A DNA stretch of 64,000 bases from positions 1,385,001 to 1,449,000 of the forward strand of contig NZ_WTYU01000001.1 in NCBI RefSeq assembly GCF_009827615.1, read 5' to 3'. Under the pieces are notes generated by a model. It was not told where the DNA came from. It saw only the letters and a program-made list of their open reading frames with translations, and searched no databases. Shown piece by piece: positions 28,777-38,998 of the stretch (within the stretch, counting starts at the first letter, position 1; each line of letters begins with the position of its first letter). Position numbers and translations under genes: made by a program. Source of the DNA: Allopontixanthobacter confluentis (GTDB taxonomy: Bacteria > Pseudomonadota > Alphaproteobacteria > Sphingomonadales > Sphingomonadaceae).

Positions 28777-28884
28777 AAATTTCTCCATAACGAACGACAA
28801 AGTGCCGCTCGTGACGGAAGGCGCACGAAAATTCGCACGGCTGCCCATCTGCCTCAGGTACACCCCGCCCTGCGGCTGAACGAC

Positions 28885-29048
28885 CGAACATGGGCAGGTC
28901 TCCTGGCTCCCGGATCGACACTTGCGCCCCGCCTTCCCGGCACCCCGAAAGGTGGCCAGTGGCAGAATTGGGCGCAAATTCCCCGGTCACAGTTGCGGGG
29001 GCAGCGCAGGATTCAGGGGAAAAACCCCTCACCCAACTTCCCTCTTAG
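28885..29048 (-). promoter_or_regulatory. Cobalamin riboswitch upstream of btuB
   Basis: On the minus strand the core elements are in order: GGGAAGTTGGGTG, AATCC, GCTGCCCCCGCAACTGTGAC, CCACTGG, GGGAAGGC, and the B12 box AGCCAGGAGACCTGCC at 28910-28895. These match the conserved AdoCbl/B12 riboswitch. It precedes btuBFCD, so B12 sufficiency should shut the operon off. No clear terminator lies between it and btuB, so the switch probably acts on translation, by hiding the btuB ribosome site. Confidence 0.95.
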
Positions 29049-29076
29049 GTCTGCGCCGTATGTTTTTGGCGCAGAC
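29049..29076 (-). promoter_or_regulatory. 9-bp hairpin just upstream of the riboswitch
   Basis: Perfect stem GTCTGCGCC (29049-29057 on plus) with GGCGCAGAC (29068-29076) and a 10-nt A/T-rich loop. It touches the 5' end of the riboswitch. It may be part of the P1 region, an operator, or a promoter-proximal hairpin. Confidence 0.5.
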
Positions 29077-29117
29077 AACCCATGACGTGGCCGCCCGATT
29101 AGGCGCGGCCATGGGCG

Positions 29118-29131
29118 TTGGCAAGTGCCAA
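29118..29131. promoter_or_regulatory. 14-bp palindrome, possible operator
   Basis: TTGGCAAGTGCCAA is an inverted repeat of two TTGGCA half sites with a 2-bp centre. It lies between the divergent riboswitch transcript and the SleB gene. No regulator is identified. Confidence 0.35.
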
Positions 29132-29347
29132 GCCGTCACGTCAGCGCTTGAGATCCAAATGCATTAGAGATTAGCGAATTGTTCAGCATCGGCATTAATC
29201 GCGCCTTCCAACCTGTGCCGCATAGGGACGGCTGGGATAGTTCTGTCGTGCAAAATTGCATGCGCTGATACGCGCAGCAGCGCGCCAGCGGCCCGTTGAT
29301 AATTACGTCGAAATGTCGCCCGCCAAACAAAGGATTGCCTGTTCATT

Positions 29348-30568
29348 TTGCCGCCTTTTGCCCCGCCCTTGTCCCTGCCTTTTGCCTCGCCTCTTAAGGG
29401 TGACGCGGACCCTGCGGATTTTCGCGCAAGGTTGCGCCGCAATGCGCGTTCGCTGGCAGCATCGCGCCGCCCGCGCCATCGCGGGCGGCGGCTGGCGGCA
29501 ATGGCGGCGGCAATCGCGGTGCCGGCGATGGCCACGCCGGATGACTGGCAGGCGCTCAACCGGACAAACACCGCGCCAACCCATGCAATGTCGCCCCGCG
29601 CCATGCCATTTGAAACAGCGGGCAGCAGCTTTCCCGGGTCTGCATTCTTTTACCTGGAGGACACGCCAGCAGCGCCCGCATCTACTTCTGGCACAGGCGC
29701 ACAATTGCTGGACCTGGCGGGCACTGGAACGTCCGGATCACCTGGCGCTGCACAAATGATCGGCATCCGCGCTGCCGGCCCTGCGGCGCACGCATTTCTT
29801 CCAGCCGGATCAGGCATAGACAAGGCGCGCGCGCTGCAATGCCTTGCATCTGCTGTCTATTATGAAGCGGCAAGCGAAACCCTGGGCGGCCAGCGCGCTG
29901 TGGCGCAAGTGGTGTTGAACCGCGTAGCCCACCCCAGCTATCCCAATTCCATCTGCGGGGTTGTATATCAGGGTTCGGAGCGCCAGACCGGCTGCCAGTT
30001 CAGCTTTACCTGCGACGGATCACTGGACCGGCGCCCATCCACCATGGCATGGGCGCGGGCCCGCAACGTCGCGCAGGATGCGCTGTCAGGCGAAGTGTAT
30101 CGCCCGGTGGGCCTGGCCACCCATTATCACACCATCTGGGTCAGCCCCTATTGGGCGCCCAGCCTTGATCCGGTGGGCATCATCGGTGCGCACAGATTTT
30201 ATCGCTGGCGCGGCAATGCCGGGAAGCTCGGCGCGTTTCGGGCGGCCTATCTGGGTAGCGAGCCATTTGCGGCCCGCTCATTGCGCAAGACTTCGGATCT
30301 GGCACGCGATATCGCGGATCCGCTGGCATTGGCCCGCGCATTTGATCAGGCACGCATTGCGGCAGAGGCTGTGAGCTATCCCGCAGCGGCGAGCACTTTG
30401 CAGGCACCAGAACAGCGCAGTTCCGCCATTGCCCCGGCCCAGCCTTACTCTGCGCCGACGTCCAATCGGACAAGCGGCAGCGCATTTGCGGGGGATTCGC
30501 TGCCCGCGGCAGGCGCTGTCCGGCCAGAATATGCCAATAGCGGCCGGTGGAAATCCAAGCCCAAATAA
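29348..30568 (+). CDS. SleB-type cell wall hydrolase
   Basis: 406 residues. An Arg-rich N-terminus, then a short hydrophobic stretch (AAMAAAIAVPAMA, about 50-62) that may act as signal or anchor, then an Ala/Ser/Pro-rich linker. The hydrolase_2 (SleB) domain is at about 155-300: ALQCLASAVYYEAASETLGGQRAVAQVVLNRV (catalytic Glu in YYEA), HPSYPNSICGVVYQGSERQTGCQFSFTCDG, and RNVAQDALSGEVYRPVGLATHYH. Non-sporulating bacteria use this domain for peptidoglycan turnover. The C-terminal 100 residues are low complexity. Start and localisation are uncertain. Confidence 0.88.
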   Translation: MPPFAPPLSLPFASPLKGDADPADFRARLRRNARSLAASRRPRHRGRRLAAMAAAIAVPAMATPDDWQALNRTNTAPTHAMSPRAMPFETAGSSFPGSAFFYLEDTPAAPASTSGTGAQLLDLAGTGTSGSPGAAQMIGIRAAGPAAHAFLPAGSGIDKARALQCLASAVYYEAASETLGGQRAVAQVVLNRVAHPSYPNSICGVVYQGSERQTGCQFSFTCDGSLDRRPSTMAWARARNVAQDALSGEVYRPVGLATHYHTIWVSPYWAPSLDPVGIIGAHRFYRWRGNAGKLGAFRAAYLGSEPFAARSLRKTSDLARDIADPLALARAFDQARIAAEAVSYPAAASTLQAPEQRSSAIAPAQPYSAPTSNRTSGSAFAGDSLPAAGAVRPEYANSGRWKSKPK

Positions 30569-30689
30569 GCGTCCGCCCTGCCTTCCAAATCAATCTTAAC
30601 GGCCCCTCAACCGTGAATTGGAACGGGGCTTTAGTGACGGCGCGCCTAAAGGGATGCCCCCACCCCCATTGAGCAAAGGCATTTCCGGC

Positions 30690-31043
30690 ATGACCGTTCA
30701 TTTTGCAGCCGCACGCTGCACAGTCAGATCCCCGATTGCCCGCGCACTGGCCCGCCGCGCCACCGGCTTTGCGGCCAATGACAATGGCGATATGGCAAGG
30801 CAGCCCACCAGTGACAAAATGCTTCACGCAGCGTTGCGCCACTTTGCCTGCCACGGCCTGGGTGCCGCGCTGGAAGCGCGCAAACTGGCTGAAGCCGCTT
30901 TTGCCGAGGACGATCTGGTGGGCTATAAATGGTGGCTCGGGATTTGCCGGACACTGGATGGCCGCCTTGCTGCCCAGCTGCACCGCGCCACGCAGAACCA
31001 GACCATGATCGGAAGCGGCCAAACAGCGCCAGAATTTGGCTGA
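30690..31043 (+). CDS. Conserved hypothetical protein
   Basis: 117 residues from the ATG at 30690. The N-terminus is basic (MTVHFAAARCTVRSPIARALARRATGFAANDNG). The middle has an acidic/aromatic helix pair: LLHA-like MLHAALRHFACHGLGAALEARKLAEAAFAEDDLVGYKWWLGICRTLDGRLAA. I recall similar proteins from sphingomonads, always uncharacterised; this is memory, not a search. An earlier in-frame ATG (30618) gives 24 more residues of low quality. Confidence 0.65.
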   Translation: MTVHFAAARCTVRSPIARALARRATGFAANDNGDMARQPTSDKMLHAALRHFACHGLGAALEARKLAEAAFAEDDLVGYKWWLGICRTLDGRLAAQLHRATQNQTMIGSGQTAPEFG

Positions 31044-32366
<1,323 letters not shown>

Positions 32367-32405
32367 GCAACCCTCACATTTTCCTCCCTTAAGGAGAGCT
32401 TTTCC

Positions 32406-33296
32406 ATGTCCATTCTTATCGACAAGAACACGCGGGTCATCACGCAAGGGATGACCGGCGAAACAGGTACATTCCACACCCAGCAGGCGCTGGATTACGG
32501 CACGCAGATGGTCGGCGGCGTTACCCCGGGCAAAGGCGGCACGACCCATATCGGCCTGCCTAATTTCAACACCGTGCGCGAAGCCAAGGCTGAAACCGGT
32601 GCGACGGCATCGTGCATCTACGTTCCGCCGCCATTTGCAGCAGACGCAATCTGCGAAGCGATCGATGCCGAGATCGAACTGATCATCGCCATCACCGAAG
32701 GCATTCCTGTGCTCGACATGGTGAAGGTGAAAGCCGCGCTGGAAGGCAGCAAGTCGCGCCTCATCGGCCCCAATTGCCCCGGCGTGCTGACGCCCGGCGA
32801 ATGCAAAATCGGCATCATGCCCGGTTCCATCTTCAAGAAAGGCACTGTTGGCGTCGTCTCGCGTTCCGGCACGCTCACCTATGAAGCTGTGCACCAGACC
32901 ACCATGGTCGGACTTGGCCAGACCACGGCTGTCGGCATTGGCGGCGATCCTGTAAATGGCACCAACTTCATCGACGTGCTGGACCTGTTCCTGTCCGATG
33001 ATGAAACCAAGTCTATCATCATGATCGGTGAAATTGGCGGCAGCGCAGAAGAAGAAGCGGCAGCCTTTATTGCAGAACAGGCGAAGCTGGGCCGCAGCAA
33101 ACCGATGGTCGGCTTTATCGCTGGCCGCACGGCTCCTCCCGGCCGGCGTATGGGCCATGCAGGCGCCATCGTTTCCGGCGGCCAGGGCGGCGCGGATGAC
33201 AAGATTGCCGCGATGGAAGCTGCGGGCATTCGCGTGTCGCCATCGCCATCCGAACTTGGCACGACGCTCGACGCCATGCTGAAAGAACTCGCCTGA
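32406..33296 (+). CDS. sucD: Succinyl-CoA ligase, alpha subunit
   Basis: 296 residues with ribosome site AAGGAG about 10 nt before the start. Converts succinyl-CoA to succinate, making ATP or GTP, as a heterodimer with SucC. CoA-binding N-terminus: [25 protein letters not shown]. The phospho-His is in [20 protein letters not shown]. The beta subunit gene sucC is not beside it, unlike the usual mdh-sucC-sucD order, so sucC must be elsewhere. Confidence 0.97.
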   Translation: MSILIDKNTRVITQGMTGETGTFHTQQALDYGTQMVGGVTPGKGGTTHIGLPNFNTVREAKAETGATASCIYVPPPFAADAICEAIDAEIELIIAITEGIPVLDMVKVKAALEGSKSRLIGPNCPGVLTPGECKIGIMPGSIFKKGTVGVVSRSGTLTYEAVHQTTMVGLGQTTAVGIGGDPVNGTNFIDVLDLFLSDDETKSIIMIGEIGGSAEEEAAAFIAEQAKLGRSKPMVGFIAGRTAPPGRRMGHAGAIVSGGQGGADDKIAAMEAAGIRVSPSPSELGTTLDAMLKELA

Positions 33297-33407
33297 CCTT
33301 AATGCTCGAACATGGGCCCAAGCCTCTCCTCCCCGGGAGCAAGAGCCTGCGTTCGGGCGTTACCATTTGCAAGCCAGATGAATTTCCGGCGTCTGAGGTA
33401 ACCCCCG

Positions 33408-36260
33408 ATGGGTAATGAAAGCCACGATTTCGAAACTGCTGATGACCGCGGAAATCCGCAGGACGCCCCGCAAGCCGGGCCATCCTGGAGCAATCCGCGC
33501 TGGCCATTGGTGGGCGGCGACACCGAAGACGACCTGACGCAGGCGCTCGATCCCACGGCCATGAGAATTGCCGTCAAGGAAGCAGCAGCGCGCGGCGGCA
33601 AGGTACTGGACGAGGCAGCCATCGAAAAGGCGGCTGACGCGTCCATCCGCGCCATGCTGTTGATCCGGACGTATCGCGTTCGCGGCCATCTCGCTTCAGA
33701 TCTCGATCCGCTGGGCCTGTCCTTGCGCGAATTGCCGGATGACATGAAGCTGGAGTGGCATGGCTTTATTGGCAAGGCGCTGGACGAACCTGTCTTCCTG
33801 GGCGGAAACATGGGGCTGGAGTGGTCAACACCGCGCGAGCTGGTGGAAGTGTTGCGTGCGAATTACTGCGGCCGCGTCGGCTTTGAATATATGCACATTT
33901 CCGATGTGGAAGAACGCCGTTTTATCCAGGAACGCATCGAAGGGCCGGACAAGGTCATCCAGTTTACGCCGGAAGGCAAGCGCGCCATTCTGGGCGCGGT
34001 GATCCGCGGCGAACAATATGAGAAATTCCTCGGCAAGAAATATGTCGGGACCAAACGCTTCGGCCTTGATGGCGGGGAAAGCATGATCCCCGCGCTGGAA
34101 GCTGTCATCAAATATGGCGGCCAGCTGGGCGTTCGCGAAATCATCTACGGCATGGCGCATCGCGGCCGGCTGAACGTTCTCGCCAATGTGATGTCCAAAC
34201 CTTACAAGGTTATCTTCCACGAATTTTCCGGTGGCAGCGCCAACCCTGACGATGTCGGCGGTTCGGGCGATGTGAAATATCACCTCGGCACCAGCACCGA
34301 CCGCGAATTTGACGGTATCAAGGTGCATATGTCGCTGGTTCCCAACCCCAGCCACCTCGAAGCGGTGGATCCTGTGGTGTTGGGCAAGGCCCGCGCCCAG
34401 CAGGCCATTCGTGACGATCTGAAGAAGCATGAACAGGTTCTGCCCGTGCTCATTCACGGCGATGCGGCCTTTGCCGGCCAGGGCGTGGTGTGGGAATGTT
34501 TCGGCCTGTCCGGTGTGCGCGGCTATAATACTGGCGGCTGCATCCACTTTGTCATCAACAACCAGATCGGCTTCACCACCAGCCCGCAATTCGCGCGGTC
34601 CAGCCCCTATCCATCCGATGTGGCCAAGGGCGTTCAGGCACCTATTCTGCATGTCAATGGCGATGATCCGGAAGCGGTGACCTTCGCTTGCAAACTGGCG
34701 ATTGAATATCGGCAGCTGTTTGGCCGCGATATCGTGATCGACATGTGGTGTTACCGCCGGTTTGGCCATAATGAAGGTGACGAACCCAGTTTCACCCAGC
34801 CGCTGATGTATGACCGCATCCGCCAGCACCCCAAGGTCAGCGAGTTGTACGAACAGCGCCTGATCGCTGAAGGCGAAGTGGACAAGGGCTTTGCTGACAG
34901 CCTGTGCAAGGACTTTACCGACCTGCTGGAAGACGATTTCCAGGCGGCCAAGACCTATGTGCCCAATTCTGCAGACTGGTTCACTGGCAGGTGGAGCGGG
35001 CTGCACAAGCCGGCAGACCCTGAAACCGCTCGGCGGAACATCGAAACCGGCATCGAACGCAAATTGTTCGACAGCCTTGGCCGCACACTCACCACCGTCC
35101 CCGAGGATCTCACGATCCACAAGACGCTGGGCCGGGTTATTGATGCCAAGCGCGAGATGTTCGCCAATAACGAGGGTTTCGACTGGGCAACGGCCGAAGC
35201 GCTCGCTTTCGGCAGCCTTGTCACAGAAGGCTTCGGCGTTCGTCTGTCCGGGCAGGATTCGGGTCGCGGCACATTCAGCCAGCGCCACGCCATGTGGATC
35301 GACCAGACGGATGAGCGCAAATATATCCCGCTCGCCACTCTGCCGCATGGCAAATTCGAAGTGTATGACAGCACCCTGTCCGAATATGGCGTGCTCGGCT
35401 TTGAATATGGTTTTGCCCTGGCAGACCCGAAAACGCTGGTGGCATGGGAAGCGCAGTTTGGCGATTTCGCCAATGGCGCGCAGATCATCATCGACCAGTT
35501 CATTGCCGCAGGCGAAGCCAAGTGGCTGCGTGCCAATGGCCTCGTGATGCTGCTGCCGCACGGCTATGAAGGCCAGGGTCCGGAGCATTCATCCGCCCGG
35601 CTTGAACGGTTCCTCCAGCTATGCGCCAATGACAATATCCAGGTGTGCAACATCACCGTTCCGGCCAATTACTTCCACGTGTTGCGCCGCCAGATGCTGC
35701 GGCCTTTCCGCAAGCCGATGATCATCATGGCGCCAAAATCGCTGCTGCGGCATCCGCTGGCGAAAAGCACGGCGGATGAATTCATCGGGGATAGCCATTT
35801 CCGCCGGATCGTCAGCGACACCACGGACATTGCGGACAGCAAGGTGCGGCGTCTGGTGCTCTGTTCCGGCAAGGTTGCCTATGATTTGCTGCAGAAGCGG
35901 GATGAAGAAGGACTGGACGATGTTTCGGTTGTCCGGATCGAGCAACTCTATCCATTCCCCGGCGAACCTTTGGCCGAACGCCTGCAACGCATGACCAACC
36001 TGCAGGACATCGTCTGGTGTCAGGAAGAGCCCAAGAACAATGGCGCGTGGTTCTTCGTCGACCGTCTCATCGAAGATGCTGCCACTGCTGCAGGCAAGGT
36101 CATGCGGCCTTTCTATGCGGGCCGCGAAGTCGCCGCATCGCCTGCGACCGGTTTTGCAAAGCGGCATGAAGAACAGCAGAAATCTCTCGTCTCGATCGCA
36201 CTCGGCATTGCCGATGGCGGCGAGGCCATGCGCAAAGAGCGCGACATGAAAAAATCCTGA
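33408..36260 (+). CDS. sucA: 2-oxoglutarate dehydrogenase E1
   Basis: 950 residues. The thiamine-diphosphate subunit that decarboxylates 2-oxoglutarate. Landmarks: LLIRTYRVRGHLASDLDPL (N-terminal), GMAHRGRLNVLANVM, HLGTSTDREFDG, then NPSHLEAVDPVVLGKARA, HGDAAFAGQGVVWE, and the ThDP site VIDMWCYRRFGHNEGDEPSFTQP. The late half has SGQDSGRGTFSQRHA and LLPHGYEGQGPEHSSARLERFLQ. Operon with sucB, 19 bp between. Confidence 0.97.
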   Translation: MGNESHDFETADDRGNPQDAPQAGPSWSNPRWPLVGGDTEDDLTQALDPTAMRIAVKEAAARGGKVLDEAAIEKAADASIRAMLLIRTYRVRGHLASDLDPLGLSLRELPDDMKLEWHGFIGKALDEPVFLGGNMGLEWSTPRELVEVLRANYCGRVGFEYMHISDVEERRFIQERIEGPDKVIQFTPEGKRAILGAVIRGEQYEKFLGKKYVGTKRFGLDGGESMIPALEAVIKYGGQLGVREIIYGMAHRGRLNVLANVMSKPYKVIFHEFSGGSANPDDVGGSGDVKYHLGTSTDREFDGIKVHMSLVPNPSHLEAVDPVVLGKARAQQAIRDDLKKHEQVLPVLIHGDAAFAGQGVVWECFGLSGVRGYNTGGCIHFVINNQIGFTTSPQFARSSPYPSDVAKGVQAPILHVNGDDPEAVTFACKLAIEYRQLFGRDIVIDMWCYRRFGHNEGDEPSFTQPLMYDRIRQHPKVSELYEQRLIAEGEVDKGFADSLCKDFTDLLEDDFQAAKTYVPNSADWFTGRWSGLHKPADPETARRNIETGIERKLFDSLGRTLTTVPEDLTIHKTLGRVIDAKREMFANNEGFDWATAEALAFGSLVTEGFGVRLSGQDSGRGTFSQRHAMWIDQTDERKYIPLATLPHGKFEVYDSTLSEYGVLGFEYGFALADPKTLVAWEAQFGDFANGAQIIIDQFIAAGEAKWLRANGLVMLLPHGYEGQGPEHSSARLERFLQLCANDNIQVCNITVPANYFHVLRRQMLRPFRKPMIIMAPKSLLRHPLAKSTADEFIGDSHFRRIVSDTTDIADSKVRRLVLCSGKVAYDLLQKRDEEGLDDVSVVRIEQLYPFPGEPLAERLQRMTNLQDIVWCQEEPKNNGAWFFVDRLIEDAATAAGKVMRPFYAGREVAASPATGFAKRHEEQQKSLVSIALGIADGGEAMRKERDMKKS

Positions 36261-36279
36261 CCTTTAGGAAACAGGCATT

Positions 36280-37548
36280 ATGGCAAGCGAAATCAAAGTC
36301 CCTGCACTGGGCGAATCCGTTACCGAAGGCACCATTGGTGAATGGCTGAAAAAGCCGGGTGACGCCGTGGCGGTGGATGAACCCATCGTCAGCCTCGAAA
36401 CCGACAAGGTCGCGATTGAGGTTCCATCGCCGGTGGCGGGCGTCATTGGCGAGTTGAAAGCGCAGGTTGGCGACACTGTCGAAGTGGGCGCGATTATTGC
36501 CACAGTGGAAGAAGGCGCAACTGCCGCTGCCGCCCCCACGGCAGAAGCAGCGCCAGCGGAATCGCCAGCGCCTTCCGCATCCCCCGCGCCGGCTGCATCA
36601 CCCTCGCCCGATAAGAATGAAGGGACTGTGGCATCCGATGCTTCGCAGACCTTGTCGCCCGCCGTGCGCCGTGCAGTGCTGGAACATGGCATTGACCCCT
36701 CCGCGGTAAAGGGCAGCGGCAGGGATGGCCGGCTGACCAAGGAAGATGTGATCGCAGCGGCCAAAGCCAAGGGCGACGAAACCGCGCCTGCCGCTGCACC
36801 TGCGCCCGCAGCCTCTGCTGCACCCGCCGCAGCCGCATCTACTGGCGAGCGCAAGACAGAACGCGTCAAGATGACACGCCTGCGCCAGACCATCGCACGC
36901 CGCCTGAAAAGCGCGCAGGACACTGCTGCCCTGCTGACCACATTCAACGATGTGGACATGACCGCGGTGATGGAAGCGCGCAGCAAATACAAGGATCTGT
37001 TCGCCAAGAAGCACGACATCAAATTGGGCTTCATGGGCTTCTTCGCCAAGGCTGCGCATCTGGCGCTGAAGGACGTTCCATCGGTCAACGCGCAGATTGA
37101 TGGCGATGAGATCGTCTATCACGATTTTGTCGATATTTCGGTGGCCGTCAGCGCGCCTAACGGGCTGGTCGTTCCGGTTGTCCGCAATGTCGATCAGAAG
37201 GGTTTTGCCCAGATCGAAAAGGACATTGCCGATTTCGGCAAGCGCGCCAAGGACGGCACGCTGACCATGGATGATATGGCAGGCGGCACTTTCACCATTT
37301 CCAACGGCGGCGTTTTCGGCAGCCTGATGTCCACGCCCATCATCAATCCGCCGCAGTCCGCCGTGCTCGGCCTGCACCGGATCGAAGACCGTGCGGTTGT
37401 CGTCGATGGCCAGATCGTTATCCGGCCGATGATGTATATCGCGCTGTCCTATGACCACCGCCTTATTGACGGGCGCGAAGCGGTTACTGCACTCAAGATC
37501 ATCAAGGATGCGATCGAAGATCCCACACGGATGCTGATCGACCTCTGA
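36280..37548 (+). CDS. sucB: 2-oxoglutarate dehydrogenase E2 (dihydrolipoyl succinyltransferase)
   Basis: 422 residues. The lipoyl domain (1-76) carries Lys43 in [10 protein letters not shown] long Ala/Pro-rich linker follows (about 85-110), then an E3/E1-binding domain ([33 protein letters not shown]), then the catalytic domain with [12 protein letters not shown] (His393, Asp397) and the [15 protein letters not shown] stretch. It makes the core of the complex. lpdA follows 10 bp after the stop. Confidence 0.97.
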   Translation: MASEIKVPALGESVTEGTIGEWLKKPGDAVAVDEPIVSLETDKVAIEVPSPVAGVIGELKAQVGDTVEVGAIIATVEEGATAAAAPTAEAAPAESPAPSASPAPAASPSPDKNEGTVASDASQTLSPAVRRAVLEHGIDPSAVKGSGRDGRLTKEDVIAAAKAKGDETAPAAAPAPAASAAPAAAASTGERKTERVKMTRLRQTIARRLKSAQDTAALLTTFNDVDMTAVMEARSKYKDLFAKKHDIKLGFMGFFAKAAHLALKDVPSVNAQIDGDEIVYHDFVDISVAVSAPNGLVVPVVRNVDQKGFAQIEKDIADFGKRAKDGTLTMDDMAGGTFTISNGGVFGSLMSTPIINPPQSAVLGLHRIEDRAVVVDGQIVIRPMMYIALSYDHRLIDGREAVTALKIIKDAIEDPTRMLIDL

Positions 37549-37558
37549 GGAAATAGCT

Positions 37559-38968
37559 ATGTCTGATACCTACGATTATGACGTCCTTATCATCGGTTCC
37601 GGTCCGGGCGGCTATGTTGCTGCGATCCGTGCCGGACAGTTGGGCCTGAAAACCGCCTGCGTGGAAAGCCGGGACACATTGGGCGGGACTTGCCTCAATG
37701 TCGGCTGCATCCCGTCCAAGGCGTTGCTGCACGGTTCTGAACTGTTCGAGGAAGCCAAGGCTGGCGGCCACATGGAACTGTTCGGCGTGAAAATGGACAA
37801 TGTGTCGCTGGATCTGGAACGCCTGATGGGCGAAAAATCTGCAGCGGTTAAGGACTTGACCGGCGGCATCGAATTTCTGTTTAAAAAGAACAAGGTAACG
37901 TGGCTGAAAGGTCATGCTACTTTCCGTGATACACATAGCGTACAGATTGGCGATGATGTCGTCACGGCGAAGGATATCGTGATCGCCACCGGTTCTTCGG
38001 TCACACCGCTGCCGGGTGTGGATGTTGACAATGATGCCATGCGCATTGTCGATTCCACCGGCGCGCTGAAATTGCCGCAGGTGCCTGAACATCTGGTCGT
38101 CATCGGCGGGGGCGTCATCGGGCTTGAACTGGGTTCTGTCTGGCGCCGCCTTGGGGCCAAGGTTACAATTGTCGAATATCTCGACAGACTGCTGCCGGGC
38201 ATGGACGATGACCTGCGCAAGGAAGCTGGCCGCCTGTTCAAGAAACAGGGCATGGATATCAAGCTCTCCAGCAAGGTTACTGGCGCAATTGCCAGCGATA
38301 CCGGTGTTTCCCTGACAATTGAACCAGCCGCTGGCGGCGATGCGGAAACATTGGAAGCAAGCCATGTTCTGGTCGCCATTGGGCGCCGCCCTAATGTTGA
38401 GGGGCTGGGTCTGGATGCGATCGGTCTTGAACTGAACAAGCGCGGCCAGATTGAAACCGATCATGATTTCCGCACCAAGGTCGATGGTATCTGGGCTGTC
38501 GGTGATGTCATCCCCGGCCCCATGCTCGCGCATAAAGCCGAAGATGAAGGCATTGCCGTAGCCGAAAACATCGCAGGCCTGACCGGTATCGTGAACCATG
38601 CTCTCATTCCGGGCGTGGTTTATACCATGCCTGAATTTGCGGCAGTGGGCCTGACTGAAGCGGAAGCCAAGGATGCGGGCCACGAAGTGAAAGTCGGCAA
38701 ATTCCCCATGATGGCCAACAGCCGCGGCAAAACCAACCGCGACACCGATGGCTTTGTCAAAATTGTCGCCGATGCAGCAACTGACCGCGTTTTGGGCGTC
38801 CACATCGTTGCCAGCCTGGCTGGCACCATGATTGCACAGGCGACGCAGGCCATGGAATTTGGCTCTACCAGTGAGGACATTGCCTACACCTGCCATGCCC
38901 ATCCAACCCATTCCGAAGCCATCAAGGAAGCGGCAATGGCAGTTCAGGGCAAGCCTATCCACATGTAA
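37559..38968 (+). CDS. lpdA: Dihydrolipoamide dehydrogenase E3
   Basis: 469 residues. FAD site IIGSGPGGYVAAIRAGQLG; redox disulfide Cys45/Cys50 in GGTCLNVGCIPSK; NAD motif VIGGGVIGLELGSVWRRLG; C-terminal active-site His448 and His451 with Glu453 in HAHPTHSEAIKEA. It reoxidises the lipoyl arm of SucB. Its place after sucB ties this copy to the 2-oxoglutarate complex. Confidence 0.97.
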   Translation: MSDTYDYDVLIIGSGPGGYVAAIRAGQLGLKTACVESRDTLGGTCLNVGCIPSKALLHGSELFEEAKAGGHMELFGVKMDNVSLDLERLMGEKSAAVKDLTGGIEFLFKKNKVTWLKGHATFRDTHSVQIGDDVVTAKDIVIATGSSVTPLPGVDVDNDAMRIVDSTGALKLPQVPEHLVVIGGGVIGLELGSVWRRLGAKVTIVEYLDRLLPGMDDDLRKEAGRLFKKQGMDIKLSSKVTGAIASDTGVSLTIEPAAGGDAETLEASHVLVAIGRRPNVEGLGLDAIGLELNKRGQIETDHDFRTKVDGIWAVGDVIPGPMLAHKAEDEGIAVAENIAGLTGIVNHALIPGVVYTMPEFAAVGLTEAEAKDAGHEVKVGKFPMMANSRGKTNRDTDGFVKIVADAATDRVLGVHIVASLAGTMIAQATQAMEFGSTSEDIAYTCHAHPTHSEAIKEAAMAVQGKPIHM

Positions 38969-38998
38969 GCCTACCCAGCGCGAGAGGGAGAAAACGCC

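Noticed and set aside
33825-35588. A 587-codon frame antisense to sucA
   Set aside because: Shadow of a high-GC gene; no family features.
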